From Deltaproteobacteria bacterium (GTDB lineage: Bacteria; Desulfobacterota; Desulfobacteria; Desulfobacterales; SG8-13), in assembly GCA_024639205.1 (NCBI GenBank), contig JAHEIV010000027.1, positions 1 through 13,782 on the forward strand: 13,782 nucleotides of DNA. Reading direction: 5' to 3'. A model generated the notes under the pieces. The model was not told the origin of the DNA. It was given only the letters and a program-made list of their open reading frames with translations, and made no database searches. Both the position numbers and the translations under genes were made by a program. This document shows positions 1 to 6,615 of the stretch, in pieces. How positions within the stretch are numbered: the stretch's first letter is position 1; the number at the start of each line of letters is the position of its first letter.

Positions 1-2
1 CC

Positions 3-992
3 GAGGAAGAAGCCGTGGAGCGCACCATGCTGATGCTGGACGTATATGCCGAATTGGTCGAAAAGTACCTGGCGATTCCGGCCCTGCGGGGGTTGAAAAC
101 ACCTTCAGAGCGGTTTCCCGGCGCGGTGGAAACCATGTGCATCGAGGCGATGATGCAGGACCGCAAAGCGCTGCAGACCGGTACATCCCATTTTCTCGGA
201 CAGAATTTCGCGCGTGCCTCCGGCATACGCTACCAGGACGCCAATGAACAGGAACAGTATGCCTGGACGGTATCCTGGGGATTTTCCACCCGCTCGATCG
301 GCGGAGTGATCATGACCCACGGCGACGACGACGGCCTGATCCTGCCTCCCCGGGTCGCACCGGCACACGTAGTGCTGATGCCCATTATTCGCAAAGACGA
401 CGATCGTGCTCCGGTCCTGGAATACACAAACCGATTGGCCCAGTCCCTGCGGAAAAGGTTTTTTCACGAGCGCCGCATTGTGGTGGAAGTGGACGATCGC
501 GACATCGGTGGCGCGAGAGGTTGGGATTGGATCAAGAAAGGTATCCCGCTGCGTGCGGAAATTGGACTGCGGGACATTGCCGGAGAATCCATTTTCCTCG
601 GCCGGCGGGACCAACCGCACAAAGAGAGAAGTTCGTTGAAAACCGCTCGATTCGAATCGGATATCGCCGATCTGCTCGACGGGATCCAGCAGAACTTGTT
701 CGATCGGGCCCTGACATACAGGAATCAGCATACAAAGGTTATCGACAATCAAACCGACTTCGATGCTTTCTTCACACCCAAAAATCTTGACCAACCGGAA
801 ATCCACGGCGGGTTCGCGATCTCCGGCTGGTGCGGTTCCGCCAGTTGTGAAGCGGCGCTTAAGGAAAATCTCGGTGTGACGATTCGCTGCCTGCCGTTTG
901 AAGGGCAGTTGGAATCCGCCTCGACCGCCGACCGGTGTATTCACTGTGATAAACCGGCAAACACCCAGGCGGTGTTCGCGAAAGCGTATTGA
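3..992 (+). CDS. proS: Prolyl-tRNA synthetase, C-terminal part (5' end outside window)
   Basis: Class II aminoacyl-tRNA synthetase that charges tRNA-Pro with proline in the cytoplasm. The frame is open to the window's left edge, so the N-terminal catalytic part is missing; 329 codons plus a TGA stop are visible. The segment TGTSHFLGQNFA and motif 3 (GFSTRSIGGVIMTHGDD, then LPPRVAP) are diagnostic of the catalytic core. An HGTP anticodon-binding domain follows, with the GWDWIKKGIPLR segment. The end is the cysteine-bearing C-terminal domain: GWCG, a second Cys, then RC and CIHC, finishing in FAKAY. That zinc-type tail and terminal Tyr mark the archaeal/eukaryotic-like ProRS (ProS type 3) rather than the E. 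coli type with an editing insertion. The next gene, rel, is on the same strand 115 bp downstream and could be co-transcribed. Confidence 0.95.
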   Translation, partial: EEEAVERTMLMLDVYAELVEKYLAIPALRGLKTPSERFPGAVETMCIEAMMQDRKALQTGTSHFLGQNFARASGIRYQDANEQEQYAWTVSWGFSTRSIGGVIMTHGDDDGLILPPRVAPAHVVLMPIIRKDDDRAPVLEYTNRLAQSLRKRFFHERRIVVEVDDRDIGGARGWDWIKKGIPLRAEIGLRDIAGESIFLGRRDQPHKERSSLKTARFESDIADLLDGIQQNLFDRALTYRNQHTKVIDNQTDFDAFFTPKNLDQPEIHGGFAISGWCGSASCEAALKENLGVTIRCLPFEGQLESASTADRCIHCDKPANTQAVFAKAY

Positions 993-1107
993 TGAAACCG
1001 GAAGCCTTGCCATTGGATTGGGGCATCGGGATCAACTACCCGATTTCATCTTTGCTTCTCAGGTTTTGGGTATCCAGCAACCGGCACCCAGTATCCAGTT
1101 ATAATTG
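993..1107 (+). other. proS-rel intergenic region with a direct repeat
   Basis: The 115 bp between proS and rel hold no recognisable terminator. The octamer GTATCCAG occurs at 1070-1077 and again at 1091-1098, with starts 21 bp apart (about two helical turns). A TATAAT hexamer sits at 1100-1105, almost touching the rel ATG at 1108, but no -35 element lies 16-18 bp upstream. No clear Shine-Dalgarno precedes rel. I see no small gene here. Confidence 0.4.
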
Positions 1108-3252
1108 ATGATCCGCATTACCGACATCCTCGACAAAGTCAGCGAGTACAGCCCTGAGGCGGACGTAAGTCTCATCGAGCGTGCCTATGTCTATTCAGCC
1201 CGCGTTCACGAAGGACAGGTGCGGCTTTCCGGAGAGCCCTATCTCATGCACCCGCTGGAAGTCGCAGGGATTCTGGCAGATATGAACCTGGATGTCGTCA
1301 GCATCGCTGCTGGTATGCTGCACGATGTAATCGAAGATACTCCCGCAGAGCCCGAAGAGATCAAACAGCTGTTCGGCGCTGAAGTGCAGCACATTGTTTC
1401 CGGCGTTACCAAGCTGAGCAAATTGCGTTTCAGCAGTTCCCAGGCGAGGCAGGTGGAAAGCATTCGTAAAATGCTGCTGGCCATGGCCGACGATCTGAGG
1501 GTGATTCTGATCAAACTGGCCGACCGCCTGCACAATATGCGAACGCTTCAGTTTCATCGCAGTGAACGCAAGCGACGAAAAATCGCCCAGGAGACGATGG
1601 ATATTTATGCCCCGATTGCTTCGCGACTGGGGATTTACTGGATCAAAAAAGAGCTTGAAGACACCTCCTTCCGGTATTTGATGCCCGACGAGTATGAAAA
1701 GATCAAATTGCTGGTCAGCAAGGACCAGGCAGAAAGGGAAAAGTATGTCGAGACGGTACGACAATACATTCACAAAAAAATGGACGAAGTCCAGTTGAAG
1801 GGTGAAATTTATGGTCGTATCAAAAACTACTCCAGCATCTACTACAAGATGATTAGTCAAACGCTGGCGTTTGAAGATATTTACGATATCATTGCTTTCC
1901 GTATCATTGTCGATTCGATTCCCCAGTGCTACGAGGCCCTGGGGCTGATTCATTCTCTTTGGAAACCGATTGACATTAAATTCAAGGATTACATCAGCCG
2001 CCCGAAACCGAACATGTACCAGTCTCTGCACACGACGGTCTTCGGGCCGGTCAACGAACGGATGGAGGTCCAGATCCGGACCTGGGAAATGGACCGGGTG
2101 GCCAAATCCGGGATTGCGGCTCACTGGTCCTACAAGGAGGGGCAACAGTTCGATGATCGCGTCGGCAGGGTGTATGCCTGGATTCAGGACTTGCTGGAAA
2201 ACCAGGAGAGCATCAAAGACCCGGGCGAATTTCTGGAGAATGTTCGAATCGATCTTTTTCCGGATGAAGTTTATGTTTTTACCCCCGGCGGAGATATTAA
2301 AACACTGCCCAAAGGTGCCACTCCCATTGATTTTGCTTACATGATCCACACGGAGGTGGGGCATCAGTGTGTCGGGGCCAAGGTGAACGGTCGGATGGTG
2401 CCATTGCCCTATGAGCTGCAAACCGGCGATGTCATTGAAATCGTCACGGCCAAGAACCATCAGCCGAGCAAGGACTGGTTGAAATTCGTAAAAACCGTCA
2501 AGGCGCGTTCCCGAATCCGGCAGTGGATCAAGTACCAGGAAAAGGATCGCAGTTTGAGCCTGGGCAGAGAAATGTGTGAGAAGGCTTTTCGTAAACACCG
2601 GCTCAACTTCAACACCCTGGTCAAAACCGAGGAGATGCAGAAGGTCGTAGAACACTTTGGTTTTAAGACGGCCGATGATTTGGTTGCCAGTGTCGGCTAC
2701 GGCAAGATTACGCCACTGCAAGTCGTACGGCGATTGACAGCCAGTGTCGAGGCTGAAGAAAAAGACGAGTCGATCTTCAACAAGATTATCGGCCGAGTCC
2801 GCAAGAAAAAGCCCAAGGGCGGAGTGGTCGTCAGAGGAGTGGACGACATCCTGATTCGGTTCGGCAAGTGCTGCCAGCCGGTTCCCGGAGATCCGATCGT
2901 CGGTTATATTACCAGGGGTTTCGGTGTAACCGTTCATCGAACCAGTTGCGTGAACGCGCTGAAAATGAACCCGGAACGGCAGATAGAAGTGGATTGGAGT
3001 TCCCAGAATTCAGAAACCTATCCGGTCAAAATTCGTATTCGTTCCCATGACCGGATCGGTCTGCTGGCAGATGTTGTCAGCAAAATCAGCAAAAACGACG
3101 CCAACATCCTCACCGCCAAGACGGAAACCCTGGACAACAGGATGGTGCACAGCACATTTACCATCGATGTCGAGAACACGGAACATTTAAACCGTGTGCT
3201 GACGTCCATCAAGAAGGTTAAACACGTGCTGGAGGTAATACGGATCGGTTAG
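1108..3252 (+). CDS. rel: Bifunctional (p)ppGpp synthetase/hydrolase, Rel/SpoT family
   Basis: Long RelA/SpoT homologue (714 aa) that makes and degrades the alarmone (p)ppGpp from GTP/GDP and ATP. The N-terminal HD hydrolase domain looks intact: H48, H72-D73, E76-D77 and the later ADRLHNM segment carry the expected metal and substrate residues. The synthetase domain includes YGRIKNYSSIYYKM and NMYQSLHTTVFGP. The charge-switch motif reads K291-F-K-D294, so it is the RxKD (Rel/SpoT) type rather than the ExDD of monofunctional RelA. A TGS domain follows (from about residue 387, EVYVFTPGG), then a conserved-cysteine region (C588-C589, HRTSC) and a C-terminal ACT domain (about 638-714). The open frame could begin at a TTG at 1105, but I chose the ATG at 1108 because MIRITDILDKV matches the family N-terminus. 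No Shine-Dalgarno is evident. Confidence 0.96.
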   Translation: MIRITDILDKVSEYSPEADVSLIERAYVYSARVHEGQVRLSGEPYLMHPLEVAGILADMNLDVVSIAAGMLHDVIEDTPAEPEEIKQLFGAEVQHIVSGVTKLSKLRFSSSQARQVESIRKMLLAMADDLRVILIKLADRLHNMRTLQFHRSERKRRKIAQETMDIYAPIASRLGIYWIKKELEDTSFRYLMPDEYEKIKLLVSKDQAEREKYVETVRQYIHKKMDEVQLKGEIYGRIKNYSSIYYKMISQTLAFEDIYDIIAFRIIVDSIPQCYEALGLIHSLWKPIDIKFKDYISRPKPNMYQSLHTTVFGPVNERMEVQIRTWEMDRVAKSGIAAHWSYKEGQQFDDRVGRVYAWIQDLLENQESIKDPGEFLENVRIDLFPDEVYVFTPGGDIKTLPKGATPIDFAYMIHTEVGHQCVGAKVNGRMVPLPYELQTGDVIEIVTAKNHQPSKDWLKFVKTVKARSRIRQWIKYQEKDRSLSLGREMCEKAFRKHRLNFNTLVKTEEMQKVVEHFGFKTADDLVASVGYGKITPLQVVRRLTASVEAEEKDESIFNKIIGRVRKKKPKGGVVVRGVDDILIRFGKCCQPVPGDPIVGYITRGFGVTVHRTSCVNALKMNPERQIEVDWSSQNSETYPVKIRIRSHDRIGLLADVVSKISKNDANILTAKTETLDNRMVHSTFTIDVENTEHLNRVLTSIKKVKHVLEVIRIG

Positions 3253-3260
3253 GAGAGAAT

Positions 3261-3287
3261 CGTTTCGCCCGCAACGGGTATGAAACG
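3261..3287. terminator. Possible hairpin between convergent rel and rpmB
   Basis: The 80 bp gap between the convergent ends of rel and rpmB contains CGTTTC-g-CCCG-caa-CGGG-tat-GAAACG. This is a two-part stem (4 bp inner, 6 bp outer) with a small asymmetric internal loop. Neither strand has a following T-run, so it is not a classical intrinsic terminator. Its position between two gene ends makes an RNA 3'-end structure plausible, but this is weak. Confidence 0.3.
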
Positions 3288-3332
3288 CTCGCAGACAGGC
3301 AAGAAGATTTTCATGGGGTATGCGCGCAGGGC

Positions 3333-3524
3333 TTACGGGGCTTTGACCACCTGACCGGATCGGATACAACTGGTGCAGACCATCATTTTCACGACCCTGC
3401 CGCCGCGTACCGTTCGAACCCGCTGAAGGTTCGGCTCAAAGCGGCGCTTGGTCACGTTGTGGGCGTGGCTGATATTGCTGCCGACCATCGGTTTTTTCCC
3501 GCATATTTCACACATCTTTGCCAT
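3333..3524 (-). CDS. rpmB: 50S ribosomal protein L28
   Basis: Small basic protein of the large ribosomal subunit, 63 aa, the usual length for the compact form. It starts MAKMCEICGKKP and continues with the hallmark GSNISHAHNVTKRRFEPNLQ and a VRTVRGGRVVKMMVC segment. Two CxxC pairs (C5/C8 and C50/C53) make it the zinc-binding 'C+' paralogue type. The start is fixed by AAGGAG (minus strand, complement of 3531-3536) six bases before the ATG. It lies between the convergent rel gene and the codirectional bamD, 153 bp after bamD, and that gap carries a promoter-like pair and a palindrome. Confidence 0.96.
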   Translation of the reverse strand: MAKMCEICGKKPMVGSNISHAHNVTKRRFEPNLQRVRTVRGGRVVKMMVCTSCIRSGQVVKAP

Positions 3525-3561
3525 GCTGCACTCCTTGCTGCTCCCAGCAGAAATCGCTGAT

Positions 3562-3605
3562 TTATTAGTTCATTTCGTTGCCGGAAACAATCGCCGGTTA
3601 CCGGC
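3562..3605 (-). promoter_or_regulatory. Candidate rpmB promoter with adjacent palindrome
   Basis: Reading the minus strand toward rpmB, TTGTTT (complement of 3585-3590) and TAATAA (complement of 3562-3567) are separated by 17 bp. Each matches the sigma-70 consensus at only three of six positions. Just upstream is the perfect dyad GCCGGTTACCGGC at 3593-3605 (6 bp arms, 1 bp centre). The spacing is right, but the hexamers are weak. Confidence 0.3.
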
Positions 3606-3677
3606 ATCTTGATCGCCAATCGAATGCCCGAAGTCGGCACTGATACCGCAAAACCCCCAATGTGTAAAGTCTTTTTC

Positions 3678-4361
3678 TTACGGTGTCGGAGACAACGCCG
3701 CCAGGCGGGCTTCACACCTGGCGATATAGTCCATGGCCTCCCGGTGCATTCCCACATCCGGATATGCGGTGACAACAGCCTGAAAACGTTTCAACGCAGC
3801 TTTGTAACGTTTGCTCTTGAAATAGAACTTTGCGATGTAGAACTCGTTTCCGGCGAGGTTTTTCATGCATCGGTTGATGTGATCGTCCGCTCTTTCCGTA
3901 TAAATGGAATCCGGATACTGCAGGCGCAGTTGTCGAAACGTTTCCAGCGCTTTGCGGGTGGAGCTCTGGTCTCGATCGATGGTTGCGACACGGTCGAAGT
4001 AACAGCGTCCGATCTGATAGATGACGTACGGCCTGGCCTCGTTTCCGGGATGAAGCTCGGCAAATTCTTCGTAAGCGCCAACGGCGTCTTCGTATTGCTT
4101 CAGGTGGTAAAAAGAATCGCCGATTTTCAGCTCCGCCAGCGTGACGTGCTTGCTGAAAGGATACCAGTCTTTCAGCTGCTCGAACGCCTTCAGCGCCGTC
4201 TTGTAGTTACCCTTCTCATAGGCTTCCGTGCCTGTTTGAAGGAGCACTTCAACCGAATCGACTTCCTTTTCTTTCGAGCGGAAGAGCGAACAACCAGCCG
4301 CCAGCACTGCGGCGGTCGCAATGACCGTCAGAATCATTGCCAATCGAAACGGTTTCGGCAT
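3678..4361 (-). CDS. bamD: Outer membrane assembly lipoprotein BamD (YfiO/ComL)
   Basis: Essential lipoprotein partner of the BAM machine that inserts beta-barrel proteins into the outer membrane. The 227 aa product opens with a lipoprotein signal: K3 and R6, a hydrophobic stretch, and lipobox LAAG|C24. The mature part is a run of TPR-like helical hairpins, for example GTEAYEKGNYKTALKAFEQL with WYPFS, then GDSFYHLKQYEDAVGAYEEF with HPGN, and FYFKSKRYKAALKRFQAV with YPDV. Length and repeat pattern match the 220-250 aa family. The start at 4361 keeps the charged n-region; an internal Met at residue 9 would lose it. The Shine-Dalgarno is poor. A tandem rpmB-bamD-trxA order on the minus strand is seen, but each gene is preceded by a sizeable gap, so a single operon is not certain. 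Confidence 0.93.
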   Translation of the reverse strand: MPKPFRLAMILTVIATAAVLAAGCSLFRSKEKEVDSVEVLLQTGTEAYEKGNYKTALKAFEQLKDWYPFSKHVTLAELKIGDSFYHLKQYEDAVGAYEEFAELHPGNEARPYVIYQIGRCYFDRVATIDRDQSSTRKALETFRQLRLQYPDSIYTERADDHINRCMKNLAGNEFYIAKFYFKSKRYKAALKRFQAVVTAYPDVGMHREAMDYIARCEARLAALSPTP

Positions 4362-4382
4362 TTTTCTCGGAAACGATATGCA

Positions 4383-4420
4383 GCGGCGATGAATCCTTTG
4401 CAGATACGGATCATCGCCGC
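4383..4420. repeat. Perfect 10-bp inverted repeat upstream of bamD
   Basis: GCGGCGATGA (4383-4392) and TCATCGCCGC (4411-4420) are exact reverse complements separated by 18 bp. They lie 22-59 bp upstream of the bamD start. The right arm overlaps the candidate -10 element of the bamD promoter. The structure could be a two-half-site operator or a long-loop hairpin in a bamD leader RNA. Confidence 0.6.
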
Positions 4421-4437
4421 AGTTTGAAGCAAGTCAA
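4410..4437 (-). promoter_or_regulatory. Candidate sigma-70 promoter of bamD
   Basis: On the minus strand TTGACT (complement of 4432-4437, five of six consensus) is followed after 16 bp by GATGAT (complement of 4410-4415, four of six). This predicts a start of transcription near 4403 and a leader of about 40 nt before bamD. The -10 element is embedded in an inverted-repeat arm. Confidence 0.4.
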
Positions 4438-4490
4438 GCGTTCTGATGTATATTGGTGAACGGACCCGATACCGGCAGGAGATGGTCGGG

Positions 4491-4817
4491 TTAGAGTGCT
4501 TTGGCAATTACTTCTTCGAGTTTCGACTTGGCGACCATCCCGGTGATCTGATCCACCACATTGCCTCCCTTGAAAAGGATCAGTGTGGGAATTGCCTTAA
4601 TACCGTATTTTCCGGGTGTAACGGGGTTGTTGTCAACATTGCATTTCATAAACTGGACCTTGTCCCCGTAGTCGTTGGCAAGTTCTTCTACCACCGGCCC
4701 GATCGCCTTGCAGGGGCCGCACCACGGTGCCCAGAAATCAACCAGGACGGGTTTGTCCGACTGCAGCACATCGTTATCAAAATTGCCGTCTTCGATCTCC
4801 CTGATGCCTTCTCCCAT
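4491..4817 (-). CDS. trxA: Thioredoxin
   Basis: Cytoplasmic dithiol-disulfide oxidoreductase of 108 aa, the classic single-domain size. The active site is W32-C-G-P-C36 within VLVDFWAPWCGPCK, and the cis-proline loop is IP77T. FKGG and the C-terminal LEEVIAKAL helix also match the fold. It has an extra cysteine at residue 59 (KCNVD) in a strand where E. coli thioredoxin has none. The ATG is preceded by AAAGGA (complement of 4826-4831) with an 8-base spacer. A perfect consensus promoter lies immediately upstream, so strong constitutive expression is expected. It is transcribed divergently from purN. Confidence 0.97.
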   Translation of the reverse strand: MGEGIREIEDGNFDNDVLQSDKPVLVDFWAPWCGPCKAIGPVVEELANDYGDKVQFMKCNVDNNPVTPGKYGIKAIPTLILFKGGNVVDQITGMVAKSKLEEVIAKAL

Positions 4818-4850
4818 GTACGTGGTCCTTTCTGATTAATAATTTTGCCA

Positions 4851-4879
4851 ATTATAGTGACACCGCCGTTGGTTGTCAA
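4851..4879 (-). promoter_or_regulatory. Consensus sigma-70 promoter of trxA
   Basis: The minus strand shows TTGACA (complement of 4874-4879), a 17 bp spacer, and TATAAT (complement of 4851-4856): both hexamers are exact consensus with optimal spacing. Transcription would begin near 4844, leaving a leader of about 27 nt that contains the trxA ribosome binding site. A small hairpin, GAGGG-ccgt-CCCTC, lies upstream at 4889-4902. Confidence 0.85.
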
Positions 4880-4956
4880 CCTCGTTGAGAGGGCCGTCCC
4901 TCCGCAGTTTCCGGGGTCGACAAACAATGCAGGCGGAATCATTTTATTTCACCGGC

Positions 4957-5001
4957 ACCGCAGAGGCGGTAATTGAAAATGAACGGTTTTCGGTGTATGA
5001 A
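4957..5001 (+). promoter_or_regulatory. Candidate purN promoter with upstream hairpin
   Basis: TTGAAA (4973-4978, five of six) and TATGAA (4996-5001, four of six) are 17 bp apart on the plus strand. They predict a start near 5008 and a short purN leader that includes AGAGGA at 5021-5026. A compact inverted repeat ACCGC-agag-GCGGT at 4957-4970 abuts the -35 element and could be an operator. The rest of the divergent trxA-purN region shows no gene. Confidence 0.5.
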
Positions 5002-5034
5002 TGACCGATTCATATCGATCAGAGGACGCGGCGG

Positions 5035-5835
5035 ATGAAATCCAACATTCGTATCGGTGCATTGATTTCCGGAACAGGAACCAACCTGAAGGCGATTCTG
5101 AAGGCTTGCCGCCAGGGGAAAATCGACGGCAGGGTGGTTTTCATCGGATCCGACAATCCGGAGGCTGCCGGTCTGCAGATGGGCCGGCAGGCCGGTATTG
5201 CCACCTTTGTCGTCGATTACCGCAGCATCGAGCGACGGTACCGCTCCAATCCGGACCATGTGGAGATCCCGTCGGATTTTCAGCTCGATGACATCTGCCG
5301 CAAACAAAACCTTTTTCCAGAGGATGCCGACCCAGGTAAAGTCGCGATATTTTTAGCCAGCCGGGCGATTGCCGAGGGGCAGCTGCTCCGGAAGATGCAG
5401 GCTTATCCCTTCGACCTGCTGGTCTGTGCCGGTTTTATGCGTGTGCTGACACCCTATTTTATCGACCGTGTGAATACCGATCCGGATCACCCTCGGATCA
5501 TGAACATCCATCCAGCCCTGCTGCCGGCCTTTCCCGGAACCGACGGTTATGCCGATACGTTTCGTTATGGAAGCAAAATCGCCGGTTGCACGGTTCACTT
5601 CATCGATTACGGTGAGGACACCGGTCCGATCATCGCCCAGCGGGCTTTTCCCATACGGGATGAAGACACCCTTGACTCGGTCAAAATGAAAGGCCTGGCA
5701 CTGGAGTGGGAGCTCTTTCCGGAGTGCATCCAGCTCTTCGCCCAGGGGCGGATCCGCTTGGAGAGACGCTCATTCGAGACGCAGGAAGGAGATCGATTTG
5801 AACGGAAGGTGGTCACAATCCTGCCGACTGAGTGA
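5035..5835 (+). CDS. purN: Phosphoribosylglycinamide formyltransferase, long form
   Basis: GAR transformylase of purine synthesis, moving the formyl group from 10-formyltetrahydrofolate to glycinamide ribonucleotide. The N-terminal phosphate loop is SGTGTNLKAIL (residues 12-22). The catalytic triad is visible as N157 and H159 in IMNIHPALLP and D195 in GEDTGPII, corresponding to N106, H108 and D144 of E. coli PurN. AGFMRVL also matches. At 266 aa it exceeds the roughly 212 aa E. coli enzyme; the constant offset of 51 places the extra segment before N157, around residues 70-125 (RSNPDHVEIPSDF to LLRKMQ). The loop after PG reads TDGYAD where E. coli has LHTH. AGAGGA lies 8 bases before the ATG. 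It is convergent with the NlpC/P60 gene, 21 bp apart. Confidence 0.9.
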   Translation: MKSNIRIGALISGTGTNLKAILKACRQGKIDGRVVFIGSDNPEAAGLQMGRQAGIATFVVDYRSIERRYRSNPDHVEIPSDFQLDDICRKQNLFPEDADPGKVAIFLASRAIAEGQLLRKMQAYPFDLLVCAGFMRVLTPYFIDRVNTDPDHPRIMNIHPALLPAFPGTDGYADTFRYGSKIAGCTVHFIDYGEDTGPIIAQRAFPIRDEDTLDSVKMKGLALEWELFPECIQLFAQGRIRLERRSFETQEGDRFERKVVTILPTE

Positions 5836-5856
5836 ACCATCGCCGGCCCCATGTGA

Positions 5857-6612
5857 TCAGAGATACCTGCGGCCGCCGAGAAATCGCTTTCGGTAGTAGC
5901 CGCTGGACAGGGACGCTACGCGAATATATTTACCCCTGCCGGGTGCATGGATGAACCGGTTTTTGCCCACATAGATGCCGACATGGGAGACCCGCTTTCC
6001 GCCGGCGGTGGCGAAAAATACCAGGTCACCCCTGGCCAGCTCCCGTCGTCTGACGGCTGTACCCGTATGCCATTGCTGCCGCGATGTGCGGGGAAGATCG
6101 AGTCCATTGAGCTGATAGACGGTCATGGTCAGGCCGCTGCAGTCAAATCCCTCACGCTGTGATTCGCCTCCCCACTTGTACGGAATTCCGATATAAGATC
6201 TGGCCGTCTGAACCAGCTCGCTGCGCAGATCCCCTTCGAGGGCGGCAATCTGGGGGCTGACGATGTAATATTCATCGATGATGCCCCGGGCTTGAAGAAA
6301 TCCGGCTTCCCTGCGGGCCGTTTTTCTAGTGGTGTAGTTCCCGAATCGAACCTTGTATAAGCCGGAAGGATCGACATAGTGGTAGGCATTCAGGCCCTGC
6401 CGCTGCAGTTTTTCCGTCAGGCGTACGGCGTTGTCTTGGTCCTGGAATGCACCGACCTGAATGGCGAATCGGACTTTCTTCAGACGCGTGGAGGGATAGA
6501 CGGATTCGGGCCGGTGTGAAACCGGCTTGCCGGCCGTGCAGGCACCCAGTAGAAGGATACACACGGAAACGGCCGCACAGATGATGCAGCGATTGCCAGA
6601 AACTCCAATCAT
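5857..6612 (-). CDS. SPOR-NlpC/P60 lipoprotein, probable peptidoglycan endopeptidase
   Basis: Predicted envelope cysteine peptidase (251 aa) that would cut peptide bonds in cell wall stem peptides. The N-terminus carries a lipoprotein signal with lipobox LLGA|C25. Residues about 47-119 form a SPOR domain (FAIQVGAFQDQDNAVRL, LYKVRFGNY), a fold that binds glycan strands stripped of peptides at division sites. NlpC/P60 follows from about residue 130: IPYKWGG, catalytic C158 in GFDCSGL, H210 in SHVGIYVG and H222 in FIHAPG, so the catalytic residues are present. The start ATG is 3 bp beyond the stop of the upstream TraB-family gene and lacks a good Shine-Dalgarno, which suggests translational coupling. 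The domain pairing suggests action at the septum, but this is inferred. Confidence 0.9.
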   Translation of the reverse strand: MIGVSGNRCIICAAVSVCILLLGACTAGKPVSHRPESVYPSTRLKKVRFAIQVGAFQDQDNAVRLTEKLQRQGLNAYHYVDPSGLYKVRFGNYTTRKTARREAGFLQARGIIDEYYIVSPQIAALEGDLRSELVQTARSYIGIPYKWGGESQREGFDCSGLTMTVYQLNGLDLPRTSRQQWHTGTAVRRRELARGDLVFFATAGGKRVSHVGIYVGKNRFIHAPGRGKYIRVASLSSGYYRKRFLGGRRYL

Positions 6613-6615
6613 GGT

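Noticed and set aside
105..1013. 302-codon minus-strand frame opposite proS
   Set aside because: Antisense shadow of the ProRS gene with low-complexity, unrecognisable translation.
1100..1105. TATAAT as the -10 of a rel promoter
   Set aside because: No -35 at the right distance, and transcription would begin after the rel ATG.
1195..2937. 580-codon open frame on the minus strand
   Set aside because: It lies entirely antisense to rel, whose protein is unmistakable; the translation shows no domain and no start signal.
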